Positions 27,563 through 36,463 are shown, counted from the first letter of the stretch. The stretch: DNA of 61,264 nt from Deltaproteobacteria bacterium (GCA_021811385.1 JAJZPC010000005.1:1-61264); one strand, 5' to 3'. Notes: generated from the sequence alone by a model not told the origin. A program made the numbers and translations.

Positions 27563-28348
27563 TTAGCGGCCAATGCCCTTCACGGCAATTTTATAGGGCG
27601 CTTCGGGCTGCTGGAACAGGCCAAGCAGCTCGCGGTTGAGCGGCATCGAGTAGCGCCAGGAGGTCTTCACCGCCCCATCGGCAAGACGCACCATGCGGCC
27701 TTGAACGACCAGGGTCTTGCGGGTGTTTGCAAAGGTGGTCACCACCACATACTCGAGTTCCGGCATTTTGTTCGCCAGCTCGCCGATGTTCCGGGAGAGG
27801 ATGAATTCTCCGGTCTGGGGCAGGATGGTGATATCCTTGCCCAGACGCAGCTCCGTCACCTTGAGGCCGCGGTCCGCCAGATCGGTAAGCATGTACTCGC
27901 CCATGACCCGGCCAAACTCGGTATCGCGCTTGAAATCGGACAGAGGCACGGCGTTGACCACCGCAATCTTGCCGGTGGAATTCATTTCGCCCGCATCCTC
28001 CTGCAGCTCGTAGAACACCTTGCCGGCAATCTCCTTGGACATCTCCGAAAGGAGATTCTCCGTGCCCACGGTTTTCGCGGTGTCGGGCAGATACTGATAG
28101 ACGTTATACTTGGTCGGCACCCTGCGCACCTCGGCCTGAGGAGCGGCACCGCTCTTCTCTTTCGGCGCGGCGGCCTGCGCGCCCGCACCCTTGCCCGGCA
28201 CCACCGTGGTCGCCCCGCCGCCCTCGGCCACCTTGACCTCCGGCTTGCCTTCAGGCTTGGCGTCCTGCTGCACCGTCACACACCCCGCGCCGGCAAACAG
28301 CGCCAGCCCCAGGCAACAGAGTATCGCTTCCCGCTTTCCCTTTTTCAT
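27563..28348 (-). CDS. FlgO-like lipoprotein
   Basis: 261 residues; signal peptide with lipobox LFAGAGC, so the mature protein starts at Cys23 and is Pro/Lys-rich to ~70. The domain from ~115 (GKIAVVNAVPLSDFKRDTEF, GRVMGEYMLTDLADRGLKVT, GEFILSRNIGELA) matches the FlgO pattern, which in Vibrio and relatives is an outer-membrane flagellar accessory protein. GGGAGG lies 6 nt before the ATG. No flagellar structural genes are in the window, so the flagellar link is only by family. Confidence 0.75.
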   Translation of the reverse strand: MKKGKREAILCCLGLALFAGAGCVTVQQDAKPEGKPEVKVAEGGGATTVVPGKGAGAQAAAPKEKSGAAPQAEVRRVPTKYNVYQYLPDTAKTVGTENLLSEMSKEIAGKVFYELQEDAGEMNSTGKIAVVNAVPLSDFKRDTEFGRVMGEYMLTDLADRGLKVTELRLGKDITILPQTGEFILSRNIGELANKMPELEYVVVTTFANTRKTLVVQGRMVRLADGAVKTSWRYSMPLNRELLGLFQQPEAPYKIAVKGIGR

Positions 28349-28444
28349 CCTGTCCTCCCTGAACCGTTATGCGCTCTTTCCTTGAAAAGCCATTTTTTGC
28401 ATCCCTGCGAATATCCTACCATAATTGCGGATGGGTCACGCCCA

Positions 28445-29149
28445 TCATAACTCCAGTTTTTTCAAATAGAGCGGCTCGGGCTTTGCCTCCCGCACCGAGG
28501 CGGTGTCCGCCAGCAGCTGCTCAGCCAATTGATTTCTCGGGATGATCGCCGTGGCCGAGGAGAGGAGCTTGGCGCTCCGGTTGTCGACGATCCTGGCGTT
28601 GATGACGATGCTGTCCTTGCTCGGGGTGTAGGTGCCGGTGAGCATGGCCCCGGCAGCCACGGTCTGGCTCACCTCGGAGGGATTGCGGGAAAGGCCGAAC
28701 TCGCCGCGTTTTTCCTGGATCAGCACCGCCTGGCTTTTCCGGATCTCAACCACCTCGTAATGCTGTTGCTGCATCTCGTTCATCAGCTGTTCCGCCACAT
28801 ATCTCCCCAAGGAGGAGGTGCGGGACAATTTTTTCAGCTCGACAAAGGTGCAGACCAAAATGCCCTTGTTCAGATCGCCGTTTTCAGGGTCGCCATCCGC
28901 CAGGTTGCGGAACAGCTCCCTGGCCAGACCCTGGATCTCGTTGCGCAAGGCAGCGGCCTCGCTCACCGTGATCGTCGGCGGGACCACCGCCGGAGCAACC
29001 GCCTCGGCCTTGGGTTTCTGCGGTGTCTCCTGCGTGAAGGGCCAAAAGGCCAGGGCCTGCGCCGGAAAAACCAGCAGAGCCAGGAGCGCTATTTTCGGGA
29101 GGGTAGAAGGGGTCGGCCAACCAGACCATCGTTTCCTTGGGAATTGCAT
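28445..29149 (-). CDS. FlgO-family envelope protein
   Basis: 234 residues. N-terminal signal (IALLALLVFPAQALAFWPF), then a FlgO domain from ~85: GILVCTFVELKKLSRTSSLG, RYVAEQLMNEMQQQHYEVVE and RGEFGLSRNPSEVSQTVAAG. AAAGGAG lies ~11 nt before ATG 29149. First gene of the minus-strand operon; 96 bp precede the next gene. Related to the two FlgO-like proteins downstream, i.e. a local paralogue set. Confidence 0.82.
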   Translation of the reverse strand: MQFPRKRWSGWPTPSTLPKIALLALLVFPAQALAFWPFTQETPQKPKAEAVAPAVVPPTITVSEAAALRNEIQGLARELFRNLADGDPENGDLNKGILVCTFVELKKLSRTSSLGRYVAEQLMNEMQQQHYEVVEIRKSQAVLIQEKRGEFGLSRNPSEVSQTVAAGAMLTGTYTPSKDSIVINARIVDNRSAKLLSSATAIIPRNQLAEQLLADTASVREAKPEPLYLKKLEL

Positions 29150-29466
29150 ATGTCGCCGTTCTCCTTTATTATGTGACGCCGGTTCGCCGCCGTGAGGCCG
29201 TCAAAGGCCCTGGACGGAAAAGAGTTCCCGGTTTGTCCTTTTCATCGGTTGGACACGAGATTGTCTTTAACAAAAAATGCTTTGCAAATTGAGAGGATAG
29301 GCCCCTTGCACCTCTCCGGATCGCAACGCCCTACACCCGCGAAGCGCTCCGGCAACAACATGTGGTATGACCGTTGACACAGACAGCTATATCTTGCGAA
29401 AAAGCACCGCGCCGCGCCGCGTGATTTTTTTTCCGCCATCCATCCAGTCACCCAGGGGCTGAACCC
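29150..29466. other. 317-bp divergent intergenic region
   Basis: Between divergent genes; must hold both promoters. I could not assign a convincing -35/-10 pair for either strand and saw no sigma-54 box (TGGC-N8-TTGC) for the FlgO operon. No repeats or structured RNA seen. Confidence 0.5.
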
Positions 29467-29967
29467 ATGACCGAGACAGAAAGTTTGCTGGCGGAAGAGC
29501 TGCTCATTGTCCGCCATTCCGGGGAGATCCCGGAGATCGCCTTCCACGGTTCCCTCTATTATCTCTGCGAAGACCCGGACGGGCCGCAACTCACCCTGGG
29601 CCAAAAGGAGCTGGATCTCCTCCGCCAACAGGTGGTGGCCCGTTACCGGGAGATCATGCTGCGGGATCTCAGCCCGGAAAACCGCGACGCCCGCATCTAC
29701 CGGGGGTTGAAACGGTGCATCTTCAATTGGGAACGGCTGGGAAAATTCTGTGCCCGGCAGACCATGACCGTTGAGGATGTGCGCCGGGAGATCGCCGAGG
29801 CCTTGCGCTGCTTCCTGCAACAGGAGGCGGACGAGGTCCGGGCAGGACTGCGGCAATCCTGCCTCAACTGCACCAGGGAGGAATTGGAGGATTTTGCCAG
29901 GGAGATAGGGGTGAGGCCGGAAGAGCTGCCGGAAGATATTGAGATGCTGTTCTGTTCGCAGGGTTAG
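29467..29967 (+). CDS. Conserved-looking cytosolic protein, function unknown
   Basis: 166 residues, acidic, mostly helical, no signal. MTETESLLAEELLIVRHSGE then ...HGSLYYLCEDPDGPQLTLG; an Arg-rich middle (RYREIMLRDLSPENRDARIY) and a C-terminal C-x2-C-like pair (QSCLNCTREELEDF). A weak AGGGG site precedes the ATG. Monocistronic, followed by a GC-rich repeat. No family recognised. Confidence 0.65.
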   Translation: MTETESLLAEELLIVRHSGEIPEIAFHGSLYYLCEDPDGPQLTLGQKELDLLRQQVVARYREIMLRDLSPENRDARIYRGLKRCIFNWERLGKFCARQTMTVEDVRREIAEALRCFLQQEADEVRAGLRQSCLNCTREELEDFAREIGVRPEELPEDIEMLFCSQG

Positions 29968-29984
29968 AGCGTGTCCGGAAAAAA

Positions 29985-30016
29985 TCTCCCCTCCCCTCGC
30001 GGGAGGGGCCGGGGGA
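29985..30016. repeat. GC-rich intergenic repeat, short copy
   Basis: CTCCCCTCCCC/GGGAGGGG hairpin half related to the longer copies at 18520, 31403 and 43521. Lies between convergent genes. Confidence 0.6.
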
Positions 30017-30021
30017 AGTGT

Positions 30022-31302
30022 TTAAATTGTGCGGATTTTCTTGAGCAACGAGGTGGTGGAGTAGTTTTCCACCAACGGAATGGAAAGCACCCGGCCGCCA
30101 GCGGCCAGCACCTCCGGCGCGCCGACTATTCTTTCCACCGGCCAGTCGCCGCCCTTGACCAGCACCTCCGGCATCAGGGTGGTGATCAGCCTCTGCGGCG
30201 TTTCCTCGCCAAAGATCACGACATGGTCCACGCAGCCCAAGGCGGCCAAAATCCTGGCCCTACTCTGCTCATGGTTCACCGGCCTGTCATCCCCCTTGCC
30301 CAAAGCCCGCACCGAGGCGTCGCTGTTGACCCCCACCACCAGGCAATCGCCTTCCCTCCGGGCCTGCTCCAGATAGGTGACATGCCCCTGGTGCAGAATG
30401 TCGAAACAGCCGTTGGTGAACACCACCTTGCGGCCCACCGCCCGGTAGCGGGCGGTCAGTTCGGCCAGATCCTCAAGCTCGACGATCTTGTCCTCATCGG
30501 CAAAGCGGTACTTCACAGGCCCCACGGTGTTGAAACGCTGCCGCAGCTCCCGCATCCAGGCCGGGTCGATTTCGACCCACGCCTCACCCGGTTCCGATCC
30601 AGCCTCGGCGAGAATCGTCCCGTCCGGCCCGACAACCAGGGAGTGGCCGCCGAACTCGGTTTTTCCCGTAATCCCGCAGCGGTTACAGGCCACGACACAG
30701 ATCTGGTTCTCGATGGCCCGCGCCATGGCCAGGGTCCGCCACTGCTCCCGCCGGGCCTCTGGCCACTGGGCGCTTACCACCAGCAAGCCCGCGCCTTTTC
30801 CGGCCTGGGATTTGGCCAGCTCGGGAAAGCGGAGATCGTAGCACACCAGCCCTGCCACCAGGCCAAGCCCGGTTGCCACAGGCTGGGGATTGTCCCCAGG
30901 GGTGAAATGACGGTCCTCGGCCATTGGGGCGAAGAGGTGCTGCTTGCGGATCGACCCGCAAACCCCGTCCGGACCGACGATGTACAGGGTATTATAGATG
31001 ACACTGCCCACCTCGGTGAGCACCTCCTCGGGCAGGGAACCAGCCAGATACATGGAGTACTGGTGAGCCAGCCGCTGCATCTCGTCCAGCATCTCCACGG
31101 TCTGCAAGGCGAAATGCTGGAGCCGCTCGTAGGCAAAGCCGCAGCTCCACAGCTCGGGCAAAACGATGATCCCCTGACCCTTGGGGGCGAGACGGGCCAA
31201 GCCAGCCCGCACCGCGGCAAGATTCGCCGCAGGTTCGCCCAACTGGACGTCAAACTGCAAAAAACCGGCATGGTAGCGGGTGGTGTCGATGATATTTTTC
31301 AT
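30022..31302 (-). CDS. Nitrilase-superfamily amidohydrolase fused to an RfaE2 nucleotidyltransferase
   Basis: 426 residues, two enzymes in one chain. Residues ~8-262: carbon-nitrogen hydrolase with catalytic E50 (VLPELWSCGF), K120 (SIRKQHLF) and C154 (GLVCYDLRFPE), omega-amidase-like. Residues ~290-426: cytidylyltransferase fold with FTNGCFDILHQGH (HxGH at 304-307), VGVNSDASVRALGKG and VKGGDW, the C-terminal half of HldE, which adenylates D-glycero-D-manno-heptose 1-phosphate for lipopolysaccharide inner core. No kinase half of HldE is present. No strong ribosome site. Sequence runs through both domains without a stop. Confidence 0.88.
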   Translation of the reverse strand: MKNIIDTTRYHAGFLQFDVQLGEPAANLAAVRAGLARLAPKGQGIIVLPELWSCGFAYERLQHFALQTVEMLDEMQRLAHQYSMYLAGSLPEEVLTEVGSVIYNTLYIVGPDGVCGSIRKQHLFAPMAEDRHFTPGDNPQPVATGLGLVAGLVCYDLRFPELAKSQAGKGAGLLVVSAQWPEARREQWRTLAMARAIENQICVVACNRCGITGKTEFGGHSLVVGPDGTILAEAGSEPGEAWVEIDPAWMRELRQRFNTVGPVKYRFADEDKIVELEDLAELTARYRAVGRKVVFTNGCFDILHQGHVTYLEQARREGDCLVVGVNSDASVRALGKGDDRPVNHEQSRARILAALGCVDHVVIFGEETPQRLITTLMPEVLVKGGDWPVERIVGAPEVLAAGGRVLSIPLVENYSTTSLLKKIRTI

Positions 31303-31402
31303 GGGGTTAGAATGACCCGCTCCGTGGTTTTTGTCAATACACGGTTGGGAAGCCGGGGTGCTGTTTCATCCCCGACTCTTGCCCTTGCCACAGCCCGAAA
31401 AA

Positions 31403-31511
31403 TTCCCTCCCCCCCCCCCGGGGGGGAGGGTTAGGGAGAGGGGGAAACAGCTACTCCCCCCCGCAGATGCCAGCTTCACCACCCCTCAATCCCCTCCCCT
31501 CAAGGGAGGGG
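31403..31511. repeat. GC-rich intergenic repeat, copy with C/G homopolymer
   Basis: CCCTCCCCCCCCCC/GGGGGGGAGGG hairpin followed by GTTAGGGAGAGGGGG and, 50 bp on, CCCCTCCCCTCAAGGGAGGG. Same layout as 18520-18641 and 43521-43626. Confidence 0.75.
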
Positions 31512-31622
31512 AAGAAAAAACCGCAGGCCGGATCGTGACAAAAAATCTTGCCCATTCCGCAAAACCATGGGCTATAAGATAGAAACGAACACCACCCTCT
31601 GCAATTCAGCCCAAGGCAACCA

Positions 31623-32081
31623 ATGAACAACAACGATATCCTGCGCAGTCTCCGCTATGCCTTCGCCTGGAACGAGACGAAAATGCTCGCCATCTTCGCC
31701 CTGGCCGAGCACCGGGTAACCGCAGAGCAGATCAGCGGTTGGCTGAAAAAAGAGGATGAACCTGGGTATCAGCCATGCAGCGATACCCAGTTGGCCATTT
31801 TCCTCAACGGCGTGATCAACGAGAAACGGGGCAAGAAAGAAGGGCCGCAATCCCCGCCGGAACAGCACTTGACCAACAATATAATCCTGCGGAAACTGAA
31901 AATCGCCCTGAACCTGAAGGACGAAGACATGCTGACGATTCTGGCCCTGTCCGAGGTGCGCCTGAGCAAACACGAACTCAGCGCCTTTTTCCGCAGGCCC
32001 GACCATCAACACTACCGCGAATGCAAGGATCAGGTTTTGAGGGGCTTTCTCAAAGGGGTGGGGCTTAAATACCGCGCCTAG
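31623..32081 (+). CDS. yehS: DUF1456 family protein (YehS-like)
   Basis: 152 residues containing two tandem copies of the DUF1456 unit: NNDILRSLRYAFAWNETKML and, 84 residues on, TNNIILRKLKIALNLKDEDM, each followed by a helix with LAEHR/LSEVR and a W-L-K or F-F-R segment. Full length for YehS proteins, whose biochemical role is unknown. AAGG precedes the ATG. Confidence 0.88.
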   Translation: MNNNDILRSLRYAFAWNETKMLAIFALAEHRVTAEQISGWLKKEDEPGYQPCSDTQLAIFLNGVINEKRGKKEGPQSPPEQHLTNNIILRKLKIALNLKDEDMLTILALSEVRLSKHELSAFFRRPDHQHYRECKDQVLRGFLKGVGLKYRA

Positions 32082-32385
32082 CTGAAATCGGCCCAATTCC
32101 CTTGCTTAATCCGGAGCATACCGACAACACTCCGTATTTTTTCAGCATTGACAATCTGTTAGGTGCGTGAGATTGTGTCCCGACAGTATTTCTGGATGGG
32201 GTATTTTCCGGTTTAGCGGGAATACATATGCTGTCCCAGAAATCCAAAATTAGGTGAAATAGCGAACGGCAGATAGTTCGGAACAAAAAAGAAAATCCGA
32301 ATAATATTAACGTATCTGGAATTCGCCCGGCACACTAAGAGTGTGAGAAATCAAACACCTATTAATTCGGAAGGAGAAGAAGATA
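32082..32385. other. 304-bp intergenic region before the lipoprotein trio
   Basis: AT-richer than its surroundings. It holds TCCGTATTTTTTCAG followed by ATTG (32136-32154), a string that recurs with one change at 36505-36523, and an inverted ATTTCTGG/CCAGAAAT pair (~32189 and ~32236). No gene seen; no confident promoter. Confidence 0.45.
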
Positions 32386-32802
32386 ATGATGAGGAAAAGC
32401 CTATTCATGATTTATTTTATCTCATGTGTAGTCGCTTTACCGGGCTGTAGCGCCACAAGACATGCCGTCGGCACACAAGAGGGGCTACAGGGTGATCGAT
32501 TAACAGTTGGGACTGTTCAGAAAGAGATCAAAAAAGGCATGTCTGGCGCGGAAGTAGCTGCTGCGTTGGGCTCTCCTAATATTGTTTCTACAGATGAGCA
32601 GGGACGTGAAGTCTGGATTTATGACAAAATATCTACTGATAGAGTCCAATCTGAGAGTTCTGGTTATGGAACCTTAATTCTATTTGGTTATCGTGGAAGC
32701 GCAGGCTCATCCTCAACAAGCCAGCAATCGCTTACGATTATTATCAAATTTGACAACGAGAAGAAGGTTCGTGATTTTGCATACCACACATCAAGATTTT
32801 AA
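32386..32802 (+). CDS. Small lipoprotein, BamE/SmpA-like
   Basis: 138 residues. Signal with lipobox ALPGC, then TVQKEIKKGMSGAEVAAALG and SPNIVSTDEQGREVWIYDKI, the G-M-S-x-x-E-V-x-x-x-L-G-x-P pattern of BamE/SmpA-like folds. A second ATG follows directly at 32389; AAGGAG is 9 nt upstream of the first. First of three lipoprotein genes of low GC on the same strand. Role in envelope upkeep inferred from fold only. Confidence 0.75.
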   Translation: MMRKSLFMIYFISCVVALPGCSATRHAVGTQEGLQGDRLTVGTVQKEIKKGMSGAEVAAALGSPNIVSTDEQGREVWIYDKISTDRVQSESSGYGTLILFGYRGSAGSSSTSQQSLTIIIKFDNEKKVRDFAYHTSRF

Positions 32803-32814
32803 AAAGGATCCTAT

Positions 32815-33339
32815 ATGAAAAAGATATTTACTTTATTACTTGTTATTTTCTTTGTGGCGGGATGCCAAACAATCCCAAAAGACGCATTGACTCTGAGCCC
32901 TGAATCTCTCGCAGAACGTCAAATGCAAACTCGCAAATATGGAACAAATAATGAAGCGAAAATACTCGCCGGTTGTGCTGGGCTCCTTCAGGATATGGGA
33001 TTTAACATTGATGAAAGTGAAACAAAACTTGGTCTAATTGCTTCTTCCAAAATGAGAAGCGCTGAAAATGCAGGTCAGATAGTCGCAGCGGTGTTGGTTG
33101 CCGCCTTGGGTGGCGGGGCCATGCCGGTTGACAAAGAGCAAAAAATGCGGGCCTGTGTTGTTTCTCGACCCACGGGGGAGCAAGGGAAAGATATAGCTGT
33201 ACGGGTAACTTTCCAGCGTATTGTATGGAATACACACGGTCAGGTTACTAAATCGGAGAGCATAATCGATCCCGCAATATATCAAGAGTTTTTTGATAAA
33301 CTGTCAAAAGCCATTTTTTTGGAGAGTCAAGAAATATGA
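32815..33339 (+). CDS. Lipoprotein with LQDMGF motif, paralogue of the next gene
   Basis: 174 residues; lipobox FVAGC. After it, RQMQTRKYGTNNEAKILAGC and LLQDMGFNIDESETKLGLIA share their pattern with the next gene (QTRAFDTTDKEKTLR, LQDLGFVLDKADATLG). A hydrophobic insertion (IVAAVLVAALGGGAM) is unique to this copy. Its TGA overlaps the ATG of the next gene. Family not named. Confidence 0.72.
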   Translation: MKKIFTLLLVIFFVAGCQTIPKDALTLSPESLAERQMQTRKYGTNNEAKILAGCAGLLQDMGFNIDESETKLGLIASSKMRSAENAGQIVAAVLVAALGGGAMPVDKEQKMRACVVSRPTGEQGKDIAVRVTFQRIVWNTHGQVTKSESIIDPAIYQEFFDKLSKAIFLESQEI

Positions 33340-33755
33340 AAAGCAAATTAGCACTAATTGTCATTGCATCGGTTTTTCTTTTTACGGGTTGTGCGTCTAC
33401 CCAACAACGACTTCTTGATTCTGAGTCCAGCCAAGTGCAACTGAGGAGCATTCAAACACGGGCATTTGACACAACAGACAAAGAAAAAACATTAAGAACG
33501 GTTATGTCAACGCTACAAGATTTGGGATTTGTGCTCGATAAGGCAGATGCGACTCTTGGAACAGTCAGTGCCACAAAATTGAAGAACTACTCTCTCCGTA
33601 TGACAGTAACTGTTCGCCCGAGGGGGGAGACACAGCTTCTTGTTCGTTCTAATGCACAGTATAATGTACAGCCGGTTACTGACCCAGAACCATACCAGCA
33701 GTTTTTTGCATCGTTAGAAAAGTCTATGTTTTTGACCGCCCATCAAGCTGATTAA
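33336..33755 (+). CDS. Lipoprotein with LQDLGF motif
   Basis: 139 residues; lipobox LFTGC. Shorter relative of the preceding protein, same order of motifs, ending in EPYQQFFASLEKSMFL (compare PAIYQEFFDKLSKAIFL in the neighbour). ATGA overlap indicates translational coupling. A perfect 17-bp hairpin follows. Confidence 0.72.
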   Translation: MKSKLALIVIASVFLFTGCASTQQRLLDSESSQVQLRSIQTRAFDTTDKEKTLRTVMSTLQDLGFVLDKADATLGTVSATKLKNYSLRMTVTVRPRGETQLLVRSNAQYNVQPVTDPEPYQQFFASLEKSMFLTAHQAD

Positions 33756-33775
33756 ACAGCAGCAGCATTAACTCG

Positions 33776-33820
33776 GGCTGGCAAAGGCTGCGCCGCTTCG
33801 CTACGCAGCCTTTGCCAGCC
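33776..33820 (+). terminator. Long GC-rich hairpin after the lipoprotein genes
   Basis: GGCTGGCAAAGGCTGCG (33776-33792) and its exact reverse complement (33804-33820), 11-nt loop. No T run follows, so it may be a repeat or a transcript-stabilising hairpin rather than a classic terminator. Confidence 0.6.
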
Positions 33821-33967
33821 GGTTATGCATTCATCTCCCCGTTATTCCGCAAAAGCCGAACCACTTTCCCCTCAAGTTTTCCACCCTCCCTCCCGACAAG
33901 CACAGTAGCACGATTGCGCCTTCCGCCCGCCGTGCCACACTGCAACCAAACACCGGGAGCCTGCCAA

Positions 33968-34963
33968 ATGAACATCCCAACCAATTCCATCCAGGGACCA
34001 GCCGCCTCCACCGACTACCAATCCCTGTATTCCGCCCGCTCCGGCAAGTCCACCTTCGAGCAGACCCTTGCCCAGACGCAGTCCTCCTCTTTCTCCCTGA
34101 CCACGGCGGAAGGCGATCAGGTCACCCTTTCGAGCCTGAGCCAAAATTACCAGTACACCCAGGCAATCGGCTGGTTCAATCCCGCCTCCTCGGGGGTGAA
34201 TTATGCCGGCAGCTCCACCTCCGCCGAAGCCACGGGCATCTCGGTGCAGGGCGACCTCAATGCACAGGAGCTTGCCGATATCACCAGGCTGGTGGGGGAA
34301 CTGACCTCCATTGCCTCCAGCTTTTTTTCCGGCGACCACGAGGAGGCCATGACCAGGGCGATGGACTTCGGCGAAATGTCCATGGGTTCGGTTTCCTCCT
34401 TTTCCGCTTCGTTCAGCAGACAAACCGTCACCCAGACCCGGATCACCAGCCATCAGCCCCTGCCCGCCATGGCGGATCTCAACGACCTGAATCTCAAGGA
34501 TCTCTACGACACACTGGGCGCTGGCTCGGGGGGAGAATTGGACTACGCCGAAATGCTTGAGGCGCGCTGGCAGCAGATCCTCAAGGCCCTGGATGAAATG
34601 AAAGCGAACGAGATGGATGGCTTATTCGCCCGGAGGATGGAGCCCAAGCCGGTACCGGTGGAAGAGCTGAACGCCGAAGCGCCGAACGCGGCGGCACCGC
34701 CATCCGGGCCACCCGAGGAGCGGGCCGTCCGACAGATGGTGTCCCACATGGAACAGCTCCTCACCGACCACCCGAAACTGACCCCCTTTGCCAAAGCCCT
34801 GGCCGCAACCGCCATGGAAAAAGCCGCCCGCCAGACCGAGCAGCCCCTGCCGGACACAGCCAAGGCGCTGGGCGATCTGAAAAACGGTTTCCTCAACCAG
34901 CTGCACCAGTGGTTTCTGCCGCCGGACCCGCCAACAGCATCCACCCCGCTCATCCCGACATAG
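33968..34963 (+). CDS. Hypothetical cytoplasmic protein
   Basis: 331 residues from ATG 33968, with GGGAG upstream; the frame is open 52 codons further but that part overlaps the hairpin and has no ribosome site. Ser/Thr/Gln-rich N-terminal 90 residues (DYQSLYSARSGKSTFEQTL), a middle helical part (LNAQELADITRLVGELTSIA, ARWQQILKALDEMKANEMDG) and a Pro/Ala linker before a last helical domain. No signal, no known family seen. Confidence 0.65.
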   Translation: MNIPTNSIQGPAASTDYQSLYSARSGKSTFEQTLAQTQSSSFSLTTAEGDQVTLSSLSQNYQYTQAIGWFNPASSGVNYAGSSTSAEATGISVQGDLNAQELADITRLVGELTSIASSFFSGDHEEAMTRAMDFGEMSMGSVSSFSASFSRQTVTQTRITSHQPLPAMADLNDLNLKDLYDTLGAGSGGELDYAEMLEARWQQILKALDEMKANEMDGLFARRMEPKPVPVEELNAEAPNAAAPPSGPPEERAVRQMVSHMEQLLTDHPKLTPFAKALAATAMEKAARQTEQPLPDTAKALGDLKNGFLNQLHQWFLPPDPPTASTPLIPT

Positions 34964-34987
34964 CACGTCCTGCACATCGGCTGCTGA

Positions 34988-35809
34988 TCACCACTTGACC
35001 ACATTCACCAGGGCCGGGCCCCGCTGCACGGTCCGCTGGTATTCCACCGCAGGGGAGCCAAAGGCCATGGCATACCCAAGGGTGTGATCTTCGGGGATGC
35101 CGAGCTTGCCCACCACGTCGGGGCAGGCAGCCAGGGCCATCATGCAGATGCCGTCCCAGACCGTGCCGACCCCGTGACCATGGGCAATGAGCTGGAAGGT
35201 GGTCAAGGCGATGAGGGCGTCCTGGGTCGGACAAGGCGCGTCCGCCGGGGCGCTGGTGATGAGCAGATGCGGGGCGCCTCGAAAAAGGATGTCCTTGCCC
35301 TCCTCCTGCCAGGCCTTGGCTGTCCAGCCGAGGTACTGGCCTGCCAACCCATCCGGCAACCCGCCGATCTCCTTCAGTTTGGCAAGGCGGTCCATGAGAT
35401 GCTCCCGCAGCCTGTGCAGCACCGCCCGTTCCCTGACCACGGTGAACAACACCGAGCGGGCATTGACCCCGGTGGGCGCATGGCAGGAAACCGCAAGCAG
35501 GTGGTCGATCAGCTCCGGGGCCAGATCCTGCTCCTGGTAGCGACGCACCGCCCTTCTGCCCTTGATCAGGGTCGCAAGCTGGGCCGGGTCCGGCAGGTTG
35601 CCTTTAAGCTCCGTGCTCGCCTCGGGATCCTTGCCGAGGATCGAGACCGCCGCGGTGGGGCAGACGGCCAGGCAGTGCTGGCACTGAAAGCAGCCCGCCT
35701 CATCGGCCATTTTCGGGTACCCGTCCATAACGATCACGCCGGCCGGGCAGTCAAGCGCACATTCGCCGCACTGGGTGCAGCGCTCCTCATCAATGCGAAA
35801 TTGCAGCAT
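34988..35809 (-). CDS. Ferredoxin-nitroreductase fusion
   Basis: 273 residues. The N-terminus holds two [4Fe-4S] motifs: C-x2-C-x2-C-x3-C in RCTQCGECALDCPAG and CFQCQHCLAVCPTAAV. From ~70 a nitroreductase fold follows: RRAVRRYQEQDLAPELIDHL, HAPTGVNARSVLFTVV and a C-terminal HGHGVGTVWDGICMMALAAC. FMN-dependent reductase with its own ferredoxin. ATG at 35809 has AAGGAGG seven nt upstream (an upstream TTG is also in frame). Substrate unknown. Confidence 0.9.
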   Translation of the reverse strand: MLQFRIDEERCTQCGECALDCPAGVIVMDGYPKMADEAGCFQCQHCLAVCPTAAVSILGKDPEASTELKGNLPDPAQLATLIKGRRAVRRYQEQDLAPELIDHLLAVSCHAPTGVNARSVLFTVVRERAVLHRLREHLMDRLAKLKEIGGLPDGLAGQYLGWTAKAWQEEGKDILFRGAPHLLITSAPADAPCPTQDALIALTTFQLIAHGHGVGTVWDGICMMALAACPDVVGKLGIPEDHTLGYAMAFGSPAVEYQRTVQRGPALVNVVKW

Positions 35810-35994
35810 GGGCAACCTCCTTGTGTCTTCAAACCGTTTTCAGCTTCCGGAACATAGTCTTGTATTAGCGCATTTTTCCAGGGAGCACCAAGAGAATTGC
35901 ATCCGAATCCCGCGCTTGACAAAAAGAGCGGTCTCGCGGTAGACCAGAATCAGGCTTGGGATAATTTAACCCTCACACCTACGGAGGCTTGACC

Positions 35995-36438
35995 ATGATT
36001 CGCACCCATCTGCTGAGACTTTTCCTCGCCCTCTTTGTGGCAACGCAACTCGCCGGAGCCCCGGCCCTGGCGGCGCCCCCCGAAGGGAAGGGCAAACCCG
36101 ACAAGGCCCAGAAGCAGCACGACAAGGGGGAGAATAAGCCCGACTCCCACGACTCCTCCGTCCTGGTCACCGCCGCCATCACCATCGAACAGGCGCGGCG
36201 TTTGGCTATTTCGAACAATTACACCGGCTACGGCGCGCTTCCCCCGGGGATCCGCAAGAATCTGGGCCGCGGCAAACCGCTGCCTCCAGGGATCGCCAAA
36301 AAAGCTGTCCCCGGCCCCTTGCTGGCCCAGCTGCCCCACCACCCGGGCTACGAATGGCAGGTGTGCGGCTCCGATCTGGTGCTGGTCGCCGTTGCCACCG
36401 CCATCATCGCCGACGTGCTGACCGGGGTGTTCGATTAG
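35995..36438 (+). CDS. CigR-like (RcnB-type) periplasmic protein
   Basis: 147 residues; signal peptide RLFLALFVATQLAGAPALAA, a Lys/Asp-rich stretch, then GYGALPPGIRKNLGRGKPLP and PGIAKKAVPGPLLAQLPHHP, the proline-glycine pattern of CigR/RcnB-like proteins, ending with a hydrophobic ALVAVATAIIADVL-like segment. GGAGG lies 8 nt before ATG 35995. A strong hairpin terminator follows. Confidence 0.78.
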   Translation: MIRTHLLRLFLALFVATQLAGAPALAAPPEGKGKPDKAQKQHDKGENKPDSHDSSVLVTAAITIEQARRLAISNNYTGYGALPPGIRKNLGRGKPLPPGIAKKAVPGPLLAQLPHHPGYEWQVCGSDLVLVAVATAIIADVLTGVFD

Positions 36439-36463
36439 GTTACCCGCCGGATTTTTCAACTCC

